A stretch of 64,000 nucleotides of DNA from Flavobacterium sp. 140616W15 (lineage in GTDB: Bacteria > Bacteroidota > Bacteroidia > Flavobacteriales > Flavobacteriaceae), in contig NZ_CP033068.1 of NCBI RefSeq assembly GCF_003668995.1, positions 2,480,001 through 2,544,000 of the forward strand, read 5' to 3'. Positions 52,163 through 61,595 of this stretch are shown piece after piece. Within the stretch, counting starts at the first letter, position 1. Each line of letters starts with the position of its first letter. The notes under the pieces are model-generated. The model worked only from the letters and a program-made list of their open reading frames with translations, was not told the DNA's origin and ran no database searches. Both the position numbers and the translations under genes were made by a program.

Positions 52163-53860
52163 ATGCATAAAAACCGAATTATTTTATTACTCGTTATCTT
52201 GCTACTTTGTTTGAGTAATAAATTTTACTCTCAAACTAAACCTATTTCCAAAAAAGAGATACTCAAACTTTCTGACGATGCGGTAAAATTGATGCGTGAA
52301 GGTCATCATGAAAAATCACTAACACTGTCCAGAATCACATTAAACTATGCGCTAACCGCCAAAGACGCAAATCTTATTGCAAAATCGTACAACACAATAG
52401 CTGCTAATTTTGACGAGCTAACCGAACCCGACAAAGCCTTATTTTATTATAACAAAGGTTTAATCTATGCAGAAAAAACTACTAACGGAGAACTTAAAAA
52501 CTGGCTCTATAATAACTTAGGTAACATTTACTGTTTTAACAAGAAAGAGTACGAAAAAGGAATTTCATATTACAAAAAATCACTTTACTATAGCACTAAG
52601 ATAAAAGACTCGGTACAAATTGCATTTACAAAATTAAATATCGCTTGGGCATATTTTGATATTGGTGGCTATAACGATGGCTACCCCTATTTAAACTATA
52701 TAAACAAATACCACTCAAGGCATGGTGATCAATCTACTCTTGTCGTTTTAAATATGCTTAATGGTATGTATTACAATCATGCTAATAAAAATCAAAAAGC
52801 TGATTTATTTTTCAAAAAAGCAATAGAATACGGCCATCAGGGAAATGAAAAATCAGATTTATCCTTTACATATCTAGAATACTCCAAGTTTTTATCAAAA
52901 ATTGGAAACGATAAAGATGCATATAAAAACCTCGCCTTGTACCATGTCCTAAATGAAGAATTAAACAATGAAGACAAATTACGAAAGGTAGATGTTGCAG
53001 GACTTAATCTAGAAGTTGACGAATACAAAAGAGATATTGATAAAATTGGAAATCAATACAAATCCAATCAGCAATCATTGTTATTAGAACAATCAAGAAA
53101 CAAAAAAGTAGTCAGTATTATGATTTCACTATTTGTTATTAGTATCATCTTATTTTATTTCTTCTACCAAAATACCAAACTAAAACAAAAAAACAGATTA
53201 AAAGACATACAAGGTAAAATACAGCAAAACATAATAAACGCCAGTATTGATGGACAAGAAAGCGAACGTAAAAAGATTGCTTTGTTCTTGCATGATAATA
53301 TTAGTGCATTATTATCCTCCGCAGGAATGCATTTAAACGTTTTTTCAACTCAAAACGAACCTGTCTCTGAAGAAATCCTAAAAACAAAGTTTATTCTCGA
53401 AGAAGCTCATGACAAAGTCCGTGATTTATCTCATGAGCTTTTACCTACCTTATTGGTCCGATTTGGATTGTTTTATGCGTTGGAAGATTTATGCGAAAAA
53501 AACTCCAACTCGACAATAATGTTCGAATATCAATGTACAATTCCTTCCAAAACTCGCTATCATGAAAAATTTGAAATGAGAATCTATTTTATTATTTCAG
53601 AACTTTTAAATAACATTATTAAGCATAGTGAAGCTAACATTGCTAGTATTTCATTGGTAGAGAACAACTCCAATTTGATTATTAACGTAAATGATAATGG
53701 TAAAGGTTACAAAACCAATAAGTTTCATATCATCGAAGGTTTTGGCTTAAATCAGATTAGAGCAAGAATAAAAAACCTAAAAGGGGAAATTACTGTTAAA
53801 TCAATAATTGATATGGGTACCTCTATTAAAATTGAAGTTCCTATAATGCGTCAGCCGTAA
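52163..53860 (+). CDS. TPR-containing sensor histidine kinase (second of tandem pair)
   Basis: 565 residues with the same architecture as its upstream neighbour: signal peptide, periplasmic TPR region, one membrane helix (VVSIMISLFVISIILFYFFY), HisKA_3-like His in ALFLHDNISALLSS, and HATPase_c (VNDNGKGYK, GFGLNQIRARI). About 100 residues around the phospho-acceptor are identical to the first kinase, while the sensor half has diverged strongly. The two probably receive different signals and feed the same response regulator (inference). Starts with its own promoter. Confidence 0.92.
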   Translation: MHKNRIILLLVILLLCLSNKFYSQTKPISKKEILKLSDDAVKLMREGHHEKSLTLSRITLNYALTAKDANLIAKSYNTIAANFDELTEPDKALFYYNKGLIYAEKTTNGELKNWLYNNLGNIYCFNKKEYEKGISYYKKSLYYSTKIKDSVQIAFTKLNIAWAYFDIGGYNDGYPYLNYINKYHSRHGDQSTLVVLNMLNGMYYNHANKNQKADLFFKKAIEYGHQGNEKSDLSFTYLEYSKFLSKIGNDKDAYKNLALYHVLNEELNNEDKLRKVDVAGLNLEVDEYKRDIDKIGNQYKSNQQSLLLEQSRNKKVVSIMISLFVISIILFYFFYQNTKLKQKNRLKDIQGKIQQNIINASIDGQESERKKIALFLHDNISALLSSAGMHLNVFSTQNEPVSEEILKTKFILEEAHDKVRDLSHELLPTLLVRFGLFYALEDLCEKNSNSTIMFEYQCTIPSKTRYHEKFEMRIYFIISELLNNIIKHSEANIASISLVENNSNLIINVNDNGKGYKTNKFHIIEGFGLNQIRARIKNLKGEITVKSIIDMGTSIKIEVPIMRQP

Positions 53861-53861
53861 A

Positions 53862-54359
53862 TTAATTACGCTTTTCGATTTCGATAATTTCCAAATCCTT
53901 TATTTTATCACCTTCAATTACAAAACGAAGCATCGTGCGCACTTGATGAAAGCCACTTTTTCCTGCGGCACCAGGATTCATATGTAGTAAATTGTTCTTT
54001 TTATCGAACATAACTTTAAGAATGTGTGAATGTCCACATATAAATAATTTAGGCGGATTGGATGCCATTTCTTCCTTAATTGCTGGGCTATATTTCCCTG
54101 GATACCCGCCAATGTGTGTAATCCAAACCGAAACTCCTTCACACATAAATCGGTTATTCAAAGGGAATTCTAAACGCGCCTTAGCATCATCTATATTGCC
54201 ATAAACACAACGTAGTGGTTTTAGTTCTTTTATAGCATCAGTAACCAACAAATCACCAATATCACCTGCATGCCACACTTCATCAGCTTGTGCCACATAT
54301 TTTAAAATAGTATCGTCAATATGACTATGAGTATCGGAAAGTAAAAGGATTTTTTTCAA
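53862..54359 (-). CDS. YfcE/MJ0936-type metallophosphoesterase
   Basis: 165 residues if translation starts at the TTG at 54359 (LKKILLLSDTHSHIDD). The ATG at 54401 would add 14 residues encoded by the adjacent repeat block and is less likely. Metal-binding motifs in order: SDTHSH, HAGDIGD, VYGNIDD, ITHIGGYPGKY, CGHSHI, MNPGAAG. The family hydrolyses phosphodiesters with Mn or similar metals; the physiological substrate is unknown. The gene converges tail to tail with the second kinase gene, with one base between the stops. Confidence 0.88.
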   Translation of the reverse strand: MKKILLLSDTHSHIDDTILKYVAQADEVWHAGDIGDLLVTDAIKELKPLRCVYGNIDDAKARLEFPLNNRFMCEGVSVWITHIGGYPGKYSPAIKEEMASNPPKLFICGHSHILKVMFDKKNNLLHMNPGAAGKSGFHQVRTMLRFVIEGDKIKDLEIIEIEKRN

Positions 54360-54361
54360 TT

Positions 54362-54620
54362 TTTTAAGGAGATTCAAAGGTTGAGAGATACAAAGGTACA
54401 AAGGTTTTCTTAAAGCTACTAAGGTTCTGAAGGACTAAGATTCTAAGGTTTTTTTTATATAGAGACGCACCGCAGTGCGTCTCTACGAATAACGCTATGT
54501 AAAAAATCCTTTGAACCTTTGCACCTTTGTTCCGATAGCTATCGGAACTCAGAACCTTCAAAAAAACTTTGAACCTAAAAAAGAAAAAACCTTTGTACCT
54601 TTACGCCTCAAAACCTTTGT
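54362..54620. repeat. Dispersed repeat block with two palindromes
   Basis: A gap filled by repeat words: CAAAGGTACAAAGG, AAGGTTCTGAAGGACTAAG, then inverted repeat AGAGACGCAC-cgca-GTGCGTCTCT (54461-54484), then AACCTTTGCACCTTTG, TTCCGATAGCTATCGGAA (54530-54547), CTCAGAACCTTC. The 54505-54560 part is a reverse-orientation copy of 26289-26329. No gene is present. The block lies directly upstream of both the phosphoesterase gene and truA. Confidence 0.75.
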
Positions 54621-54629
54621 ACTTTTACC

Positions 54630-55367
54630 TTGAGATATTTTATACAATTTGCATACAACGGCACACATTATCACGGTTGGCAATACCAACCTAATGCATC
54701 CTCTGTTCAAGAAACCCTTAACAAAGCATTTTCGATTTTATTAAATACACCTATTAATTTAATGGGTGCTGGACGTACTGATACTGGTGTTCATGCTAAA
54801 GAAATGTATGCCCATTTTGATTACGATTCTCCTATTGAAGTACCAAATTTAATACACAAACTCAACTCCTATTTACCAAAAGACATTGCTATTTATGATA
54901 TTATTTTGGTTGAGAACGAAGCACATTGTCGTTTTGATGCAACTAAACGCACCTATGAATATCATATCAATATTGTAAAAGACCCATTTCTTGAAGAGCT
55001 AAGTTGGTATTTTCATCAATATTTAGATGTATCCCTAATGAACGAAGCTGCTAAAATTTTGTTAAATCACACCGATTTCCAATGCTTTTCAAAGGTCAAT
55101 ACAGATGTAAATACATTTGATTGTAGTATTTTTGAAGCGTATTGGAAAACTGAAAATAATAAGCTGATTTTTACAATCTCGGCTAATCGTTTTTTACGTA
55201 ATATGGTACGTGCCATTGTAGGTACGTTAATAAATATAGGTTTGCACAAAATTACACTGGTCGATTTTGAAAATATTATCGCCAGTAAAAGCCGAGACAA
55301 AGCAGGTTTTTCGGTTCCGGCTCACGGATTGTACTTAACTAAGGTTGAGTACGATTATATTTCCTAA
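54630..55367 (+). CDS. truA: tRNA pseudouridine(38-40) synthase
   Basis: 245 residues starting at a TTG codon (54630); no ATG is available in frame nearby and MRYFIQFAYNGTHYHGWQYQ is the normal TruA N-terminus. The catalytic Asp51 is in LMGAGRTDTGVHA. RFDATKRTYEYHI and the C-terminal FLRNMVRAIVGTLINIG motif complete the fold. The enzyme isomerises uridines 38-40 of the tRNA anticodon arm. The ABC transporter gene follows on the same strand. Confidence 0.93.
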   Translation: MRYFIQFAYNGTHYHGWQYQPNASSVQETLNKAFSILLNTPINLMGAGRTDTGVHAKEMYAHFDYDSPIEVPNLIHKLNSYLPKDIAIYDIILVENEAHCRFDATKRTYEYHINIVKDPFLEELSWYFHQYLDVSLMNEAAKILLNHTDFQCFSKVNTDVNTFDCSIFEAYWKTENNKLIFTISANRFLRNMVRAIVGTLINIGLHKITLVDFENIIASKSRDKAGFSVPAHGLYLTKVEYDYIS

Positions 55368-55457
55368 TAGCCCTGATTGAAATGTAAATCCTTTATTGTT
55401 TTTCCTTTAAAAACAATAAAGATTGCAATGAAAAGCAGGAAACAGCTCCTAAATAAA

Positions 55458-57212
55458 ATGAAAGCAAAAGCATTTGATACCGGTTTATTCAAACGAATTC
55501 TTACTTATACAAAGCCTTATAAATGGCGTTACAATGGAGTGATTATCTTCGCTGTTTCGCTTTCTATTTTTGCTGCCCTTCGCCCCTATTTACTTAAAGA
55601 AACTGTAGATGGGTATATAAAAACACAAGATCAATTAGGATTACTTTTTTATATAACTTTAATGGGAATTGTACTTTTACTAGAAGTGTTCTCACAGTTT
55701 TATTTCGTATACTGGGCAAACTGGCTCGGGCAGGATATTGTAAAAGATATTCGTACGAAGTTATTCAAGCATATCTTAAGCTTCAGGATGAAATACTTCG
55801 ACCTAGTTCCCGTAGGACAATTGGTTACTCGTTCTGTTTCAGATATTGAGTCGATTGCCCGAATTTTCAGCCAAGGTTTATTCATGATTATTAGTGACTT
55901 GATGAAAATGCTTGTAGTCTTGATTTTTATGTTCTACATGAATTGGAAACTGACGTGGATTGTTGTTATTGCAATGCCTATTCTTGTTTATATTACTCGA
56001 ATTTTTCAGCGCAAAATGCAAGTCGCTTTTGAGGAAGTTCGTGCCCAAATTGCAAACATGAACTCCTTTGTACAAGAGCGTGTTACGGGTATGAAAATTG
56101 TTCAGCTTTTTAATCGTGAAAATACCGAATATGAAAGTTTCAAAGAAATAAACGGAAAACATAAAAAAGCATGGATAAAAACCATTTTATACAACTCTAT
56201 CTTCTTCCCTATTGCCGACATTATTTCTTCGCTTACATTAGGTTGTATTGTTGTTTTTGGAGGTTTTAAAATTCTTAACGGCGATAATTTTACCACATTT
56301 GGAGATTTATTCTCTTACACCATGTTTATCGGAATGCTGTTTAACCCATTACGACAGATTGCAGATAAATTTAATGAGATGCAATTAGGAATGATAGCTG
56401 CCAATCGTGTTTTTGATATTATTGACACTCAGGATCATATTCAGGATACAGGAACTATCGAAGCACCTATTTTTAATGGAACTATCGAATTTAAAGAGGT
56501 TCGTTTTGGTTATATCCCAGAAGAAGAAGTTATTAAAGGAATTGATTTATCAGTCGAGGCTGGTCAAACAGTAGCAATTGTAGGCTCAACAGGAGCAGGT
56601 AAATCCACTATAATAAACTTATTGAATCGTTTTTATGAAATAAATAGCGGTACTATTTGTATCGACGGACATAATATTGAGAATTACACTTTGGCTTCGT
56701 TACGCAAACAAATTGCTGTAGTTCTACAAGATGTATTTTTATTTGCCGATACAATTTACAATAATATTACGCTTAATAATCCCGAAATAACAAAAGCTCA
56801 GGTTCTGGAAGCTGCTAAAGTAATTGGTGTTCATGATTTTATTATGAGTTTGCCTGATAATTATGATTTTGATGTGAAAGAACGTGGAGTTATGCTGTCT
56901 TCAGGTCAACGTCAGCTTATTGCATTCTTGCGCTCCTATGTAAGTAATCCTAGTATTTTAATTTTGGATGAAGCAACTTCATCTATAGATACCTACTCAG
57001 AAGAAATGATTCAGCGTGCTACCGAAACTATTACCAAAGGCAGAACTTCGATTGTTATTGCACATCGACTGGCAACAATTGTTAATGCAGACAAAATTGT
57101 GGTTATGGATAAAGGTCTTATTGTAGAACAAGGAACACATCAGGAATTGATTAATCGTGCCAATGGGTATTATAAAAATTTATACGACTCACAATTTGTG
57201 GTTGCAAATTAA
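55458..57212 (+). CDS. ABC exporter, fused membrane and ATP-binding domains (MsbA/LmrA type)
   Basis: About 584 residues from the ATG at 55458 (MKAKAFDTGLFKRILTYTKP); in-frame ATGs at 55428 and 55377 would add 10 or 27 residues. Six membrane segments (about 25-300) form the type IV exporter half (VIIFAVSLSIFAALRPYLLK, LGLLFYITLMGIVLLLEVFS). The ATPase has Walker A GSTGAGKSTIINL, signature LSSGQRQLIAF, Walker B ILILDEATSSID and the H loop IVIAHRL. It acts as a homodimer exporting lipid or drug-like molecules. The start is uncertain; the assignment is firm. Confidence 0.9.
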   Translation: MKAKAFDTGLFKRILTYTKPYKWRYNGVIIFAVSLSIFAALRPYLLKETVDGYIKTQDQLGLLFYITLMGIVLLLEVFSQFYFVYWANWLGQDIVKDIRTKLFKHILSFRMKYFDLVPVGQLVTRSVSDIESIARIFSQGLFMIISDLMKMLVVLIFMFYMNWKLTWIVVIAMPILVYITRIFQRKMQVAFEEVRAQIANMNSFVQERVTGMKIVQLFNRENTEYESFKEINGKHKKAWIKTILYNSIFFPIADIISSLTLGCIVVFGGFKILNGDNFTTFGDLFSYTMFIGMLFNPLRQIADKFNEMQLGMIAANRVFDIIDTQDHIQDTGTIEAPIFNGTIEFKEVRFGYIPEEEVIKGIDLSVEAGQTVAIVGSTGAGKSTIINLLNRFYEINSGTICIDGHNIENYTLASLRKQIAVVLQDVFLFADTIYNNITLNNPEITKAQVLEAAKVIGVHDFIMSLPDNYDFDVKERGVMLSSGQRQLIAFLRSYVSNPSILILDEATSSIDTYSEEMIQRATETITKGRTSIVIAHRLATIVNADKIVVMDKGLIVEQGTHQELINRANGYYKNLYDSQFVVAN

Positions 57213-57472
57213 GAAAGCTCCTTGTTATTTGAGCCGTAGATTTACTGCTGTTTTCTCAAAAAAAGTTGATTATTCGCTTAATTTTAGCAAATTATATCTC
57301 TTTTATTTTAATCTCTGTGAAATAGTCAATGTAAATCGACCTTGAAATAAAAATTAAACCTTTTTTTAAAATAAATCCTTAAATTCGCAATCTCTATTCA
57401 TTGTTGAAAAATAGAAAATGAAATGCGTTTTTACAGCTTTCAATTTTAAAAATAAAATAAATACTTAAAAAA

Positions 57473-58861
57473 ATGAAATACGACGTTATTGTTTTAGGAA
57501 GTGGTCCAGGCGGATATGTAACTGCCATTAGAGCATCACAATTAGGCTTTAAAGTAGCTGTAGTTGAAAAAGAAAACTTAGGTGGTGTATGCTTAAACTG
57601 GGGTTGTATACCAACAAAAGCATTGCTAAAATCAGCACAGGTTTTTGATTATCTAAAACACGCTTCCGATTACGGATTGACTGTTTCTGAATTCGATAAA
57701 GATTTCCCAGCGGTTGTACAACGTAGTCGTGGTGTTGCTGAAGGAATGAGCAAAGGTGTTCAATTCTTGATGAAGAAAAATAAAATCGACGTTATCGATG
57801 GTTTTGGAAAATTAAAACCAGGAAAAAAACTTGACGTTACAGATAAAGATAATAAAGTTACAGAATATAGTGCTGACCATATCATTATTGCAACTGGAGC
57901 TCGTTCTCGTGAGTTACCAAACTTACCTCAAGATGGAGTAAAAGTAATAGGATACCGTCAGGCAATGACATTACCAACACAACCAAAATCAATGATCATC
58001 GTTGGTTCAGGAGCTATTGGAGTTGAATTTGCACACTTTTACAACTCAATGGGAACACAAGTTACTATTGTAGAATTCATGCCAAACGTAGTTCCTGTTG
58101 AAGACGAAGATATCTCAAAACAATTTGAGCGTTCATTGAAAAAAGCAGGTATAAAAATCATGACTAACTCTTCTGTAGAGCGTATTGATACAACTGGTGC
58201 TGGTGTAAAAGCATTTGTTAAAACTGCAAAAGGTGAAGAAGTTCTTGAGGCTGATATCGTACTTTCGGCTGTTGGAATCAAAACTAACATCGAAAATATC
58301 GGTCTTGAAGAAGTAGGAATTGCTGTAGACAGAGATAAAATCTTAGTAAACGCTTACAACCAAACAAATATCCCTGGATATTATGCTATTGGTGATGTTA
58401 CTCCAGGTCAAGCATTAGCTCACGTAGCTTCTGCTGAAGGAATTAACTGTGTAGAAAAAATTGCTGGTTTACACGTAGATCCAATTGATTACGGAAACGT
58501 ACCTGGATGTACGTATGCAACTCCAGAAATTGCTTCTGTAGGTTTAACAGAAAAACAAGCTAAAGAAAAAGGATACGAATTAAAAATTGGTAAATTCCCA
58601 TTCTCTGCATCAGGAAAAGCAAAAGCTGCTGGAACTCCAGATGGTTTTGTAAAAGTAATCTTCGATGCTAAATATGGCGAATGGTTAGGATGTCACATGA
58701 TTGGTGCTGGTGTTACTGATATGATTGCTGAAGCAGTTGTAGCACGTAAACTAGAAACTACAGGACATGAAATCCTAAAATCTATCCACCCTCACCCAAC
58801 AATGAGCGAAGCTGTTATGGAAGCTGTTGCAGATGCATATGGCGAAGTAATTCACTTATAA
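57473..58861 (+). CDS. lpdA: Dihydrolipoyl dehydrogenase (E3)
   Basis: 462 residues. FAD-binding GxGPGG motif at the N-terminus (VIVLGSGPGGYVTAIRASQL), redox-active disulfide Cys40-Cys45 (GGVCLNWGCIPTKALL), NAD-binding motif VGSGAIGVEFAHFYNSMG, the second FAD motif YAIGDVTPG and C-terminal His441-Glu446 (HPHPTMSEAVMEA). It reoxidises dihydrolipoamide in the pyruvate and 2-oxoglutarate dehydrogenase complexes and glycine cleavage. It stands alone with its own terminator; a TAAATTCG (about 57379) is a weak -7 candidate in the 260-base upstream gap. Confidence 0.95.
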   Translation: MKYDVIVLGSGPGGYVTAIRASQLGFKVAVVEKENLGGVCLNWGCIPTKALLKSAQVFDYLKHASDYGLTVSEFDKDFPAVVQRSRGVAEGMSKGVQFLMKKNKIDVIDGFGKLKPGKKLDVTDKDNKVTEYSADHIIIATGARSRELPNLPQDGVKVIGYRQAMTLPTQPKSMIIVGSGAIGVEFAHFYNSMGTQVTIVEFMPNVVPVEDEDISKQFERSLKKAGIKIMTNSSVERIDTTGAGVKAFVKTAKGEEVLEADIVLSAVGIKTNIENIGLEEVGIAVDRDKILVNAYNQTNIPGYYAIGDVTPGQALAHVASAEGINCVEKIAGLHVDPIDYGNVPGCTYATPEIASVGLTEKQAKEKGYELKIGKFPFSASGKAKAAGTPDGFVKVIFDAKYGEWLGCHMIGAGVTDMIAEAVVARKLETTGHEILKSIHPHPTMSEAVMEAVADAYGEVIHL

Positions 58862-58920
58862 GAACTAACGTAAAAATGTACAATAATACATTTTTATAGT
58901 TATATATAATTTTCAATTTA

Positions 58921-58957
58921 AAATCCGATTTGTGAAAGCAAGTCGGATTTTTTTATG
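58921..58957 (+). terminator. Terminator of lpdA
   Basis: AAATCCGATTT pairs with AAGTCGGATTT around GTGAAAGC, followed by T residues. A near copy of the hairpin lies at 59656-59693. Confidence 0.85.
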
Positions 58958-59117
58958 TCTTTCTACTAAAAAAAGAAGAATTAACTCCTTTCATAATCCA
59001 TCCAAACACTTTACATTAAAACAATAAAATGATACCTGTTTTACATGAAATTAGAGAATATTTTATTACAATAATGTCTTATTTTCGCGACACCAAATCT
59101 AACCTACCAGCACTAAA

Positions 59118-59627
59118 ATGAAAAAGACATTCTTCATTATTACAATTACCTTATTTTCATTAAATATTTTTTTTGCACAAACAAATAAAACAGTCATCCC
59201 AAATTCGGAAGCACAAAATATTTTTTCTAAGACATACAATTACGTAAATGATTTCGAAAAAATATTAGCGCCAAATCAAATAGAAGCTTTAAAAAATACT
59301 CTAAAATCATACGAAACAAGTTCGGGACATAAAATTATAGTTGTAACAACTTCTTCTATCCAACCTTATACCTCTATCCCCGAATATTCAATAGGCCTAA
59401 ATACCTATCTGGCCAATCAATTAAAACTAAATACTGCCGTTTTAGTTATCCTAAGTAAAGAATTAAGACAAATTCAGATTCAGGACAGCGAGCAAATAAG
59501 TAATAAGCTTAACTACGATGAAATTAAGAGTATCATTTCTAGTACTGCAATACCCGAATTCAAAAAAGGAGATTACCATAAAGGCTTAGAAGAAACTGTA
59601 AATCAGATAATAAAAAAGTTGAAATAA
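59118..59627 (+). CDS. TPM domain protein, secreted
   Basis: 169 residues with signal peptide (MKKTFFIITITLFSLNIFFA). The TPM domain spans about 40-165 (VNDFEKILAPNQIEALKNTL, SSGHKIIVVTTSSIQPYTSI, AVLVILSKELRQIQIQDSEQ, GDYHKGLEETVNQII). TPM proteins include a plant thylakoid phosphatase and bacterial membrane-linked YgcG/Psb32-like proteins. No C-terminal membrane helix is present, so this one is probably periplasmic and soluble. Function is unknown. Confidence 0.85.
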   Translation: MKKTFFIITITLFSLNIFFAQTNKTVIPNSEAQNIFSKTYNYVNDFEKILAPNQIEALKNTLKSYETSSGHKIIVVTTSSIQPYTSIPEYSIGLNTYLANQLKLNTAVLVILSKELRQIQIQDSEQISNKLNYDEIKSIISSTAIPEFKKGDYHKGLEETVNQIIKKLK

Positions 59628-59655
59628 CACTTTTAAAAAAATATTAAATAATACA

Positions 59656-59693
59656 ATGCCATCCGATTTGTGAAAACAAGTCGGATGGTATTA
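59656..59693 (+). terminator. Hairpin after the TPM gene
   Basis: GCCATCCGATTT pairs with AAGTCGGATGGT around GTGAAAAC. It shares its arms and loop with the lpdA terminator, differing at the base of the stem and lacking a clear T run. Confidence 0.65.
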
Positions 59694-59876
59694 TGATGTA
59701 TCCACAAAAAACGGATCAGGAGCTTGCCAAATTCCCTCAAACTTGTAATTTTGAGGAACGAAAATCTTCACAAATAACTCTGTAAAAGCAACCACTCCAT
59801 AAGCAAACTGATTCAAAAATTCCCGAATTAAGTTGAGTAAATTTTCTCTATAATTTTTAAACTGCCTAATTAAAAA
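59691..59876 (-). pseudogene. Gene remnant: C-terminal fragment of unknown protein
   Basis: A minus-strand frame of 61 codons, open from an in-frame stop at 59877-59879 down to TAA at 59691-59693, with no ATG. It reads ...RQFKNYRENLLNLIREFLNQ, FAYGVVAFTELFVKIFVP, QNYKFEGIWQAPDPFFVDTS. The amphipathic helix followed by an aromatic-rich end, with sensible codon use, looks like real protein. I do not recognise the family. It is probably the 3' end of a deleted gene, or the gap hides another frameshift. Confidence 0.4.
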
Positions 59877-60004
59877 TTAATAATAAAAAAACTATATATT
59901 AGTCGTTTAATAAAAAAAATGTGGCTAATATTACCAATAGGCTACGAAACTTTAGAAGAAAAACAAACAACATACACGCACCTTATAATAGATATACCTA
60001 AGGC

Positions 60005-61582
60005 ATGAATCCTAATCTTACCAAGAAACTTAAATTAATTTTTGTTCCATTTTTAATTATGATGCTAAGTTTTTGTATTATTTATACTTTTTTAAACTGG
60101 CTACTTTTAATCAAATTACAACTCTTTTCAGTCAAAGAAATGATAGTCGATTTTGTAATTCCATTAATATTTCCTGCAATACCCATCATATTTTATTTAC
60201 GCCAGAGATTAAAGATTTTAAACCTAAAAGCAAAAAACGGAAAGACTTACACAGACTTTTATATATTTATTCTTTGGCTTTCCTTTTCGGTTCCAACAAT
60301 AATTGCTCAAAACTATCTTAAAACAGCAACTGGAAAATTAACTCAGGTCGAGAATGTTTCTGCAATTTCTAAACAAGAACAAACAAAGTATTACAAAATA
60401 AACAGATTGTTCATAGACAAATCTAAGGCTTCCTCTCATACTTTATTTAAACTTAGTGGTAAAAACGATACCAATTTTAACATGTATCTATATGTTGTTG
60501 TTCCTGTTTTTGATAAAAAACAAGAAGCATCAAAAGCCTCTAGTTGTAAGTATTGGTTAGGAGTAAGATACCATAATCAGGTTAGCAATAGTCTTAGCCA
60601 GTCTAGAAAAGAAAGCGAATACCAAACCTTTGCAAACTTTAGTGAAACCGAATTTAACAAAACCGATTTAAATGATTTTGTATATCTGGAAAGAGTTGGT
60701 AACTCTGAAAGTGGTGATGGTTATAAAGAAGCTTTAAAGAATTCTACCAAATTAAATACTACAGATTCAACCATTTTTATTGCTAGCAAAGAACCATTTG
60801 AAAATAGAAATGGAAATTCCTTTCTATGGTTTATCTGCACATTATTAGGAGGAATAGTTATATCTCTAATTGCGATTTTAATTCCAAAATTTAACCAAAG
60901 AGAATTAAAGAACCTAGAAAGCGGAAAACCCCAAGAAAATAAAGATTTAAAAGAATTCCTGGAATTTATAAAACCAAGAGAAGGCTATTTTGTCACACCA
61001 ATTTTAATATACATAAATATTGCAATATTTCTAGTCATGTTTCTATCTGGGTTAGGCTTTGTATCATTTGGAGGTCAGGACTTATTAAACTGGGGCGCAA
61101 ACTACCAACCTTATACAACCAATGGCCAATGGTGGCGACTTATTACAAGTGTATTTCTTCATGGTGGTTTCATGCATTTGCTATCGAATATGTTTGGGCT
61201 TTTATTTGTCGGATTGTTTCTCGAACCCCTATTAGGACGAGAGAAATACCTAACAATTTACCTCATTACAGGAACTATTGCCAGCTTAGCGAGTATATGG
61301 TGGCATGACGCAACAATAAGTGTAGGCGCATCGGGTGCAATTTTTGGACTTTATGGATTATTCCTAAGTTTGTTATTGACAAAAGTTTTCCCTCCTCAAA
61401 TCAATAACATTTTTCTGGTTACAACACTCATCTTTATAGGATATAATCTAGTAATGGGGCTTACTGGAGGAATTGATAATGCGGCACATATCGGAGGACT
61501 TATCAGCGGTTTTGTAATTGGTCTGTTCATGAGTAAATCTTTAAAATCAGAAGAACAAAAAATATCCAAAAGAAATAAATGA
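60005..61582 (+). CDS. Rhomboid family intramembrane serine protease with extended N-terminus
   Basis: 525 residues. The N-terminal 280 residues have three hydrophobic segments (FVPFLIMMLSFCIIYTFLNW, DFVIPLIFPAIPIIFYL, FIILWLSFSVPTII-like) and a soluble Ser/Lys-rich region of unknown fold, then another membrane helix (FLWFICTLLGGIVISLIAIL). The rhomboid core is at about 330-510: WWRLITSVFLHGGFMHLLSN, catalytic Ser443 in VGASGAIFGLYGLF and His495 in DNAAHIGGLISG. It cleaves membrane helices in the inner membrane. The N-terminal part is longer than in typical bacterial rhomboids and may select the substrate. Confidence 0.9.
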   Translation: MNPNLTKKLKLIFVPFLIMMLSFCIIYTFLNWLLLIKLQLFSVKEMIVDFVIPLIFPAIPIIFYLRQRLKILNLKAKNGKTYTDFYIFILWLSFSVPTIIAQNYLKTATGKLTQVENVSAISKQEQTKYYKINRLFIDKSKASSHTLFKLSGKNDTNFNMYLYVVVPVFDKKQEASKASSCKYWLGVRYHNQVSNSLSQSRKESEYQTFANFSETEFNKTDLNDFVYLERVGNSESGDGYKEALKNSTKLNTTDSTIFIASKEPFENRNGNSFLWFICTLLGGIVISLIAILIPKFNQRELKNLESGKPQENKDLKEFLEFIKPREGYFVTPILIYINIAIFLVMFLSGLGFVSFGGQDLLNWGANYQPYTTNGQWWRLITSVFLHGGFMHLLSNMFGLLFVGLFLEPLLGREKYLTIYLITGTIASLASIWWHDATISVGASGAIFGLYGLFLSLLLTKVFPPQINNIFLVTTLIFIGYNLVMGLTGGIDNAAHIGGLISGFVIGLFMSKSLKSEEQKISKRNK

Positions 61583-61595
61583 TTTAAAAAAACTA

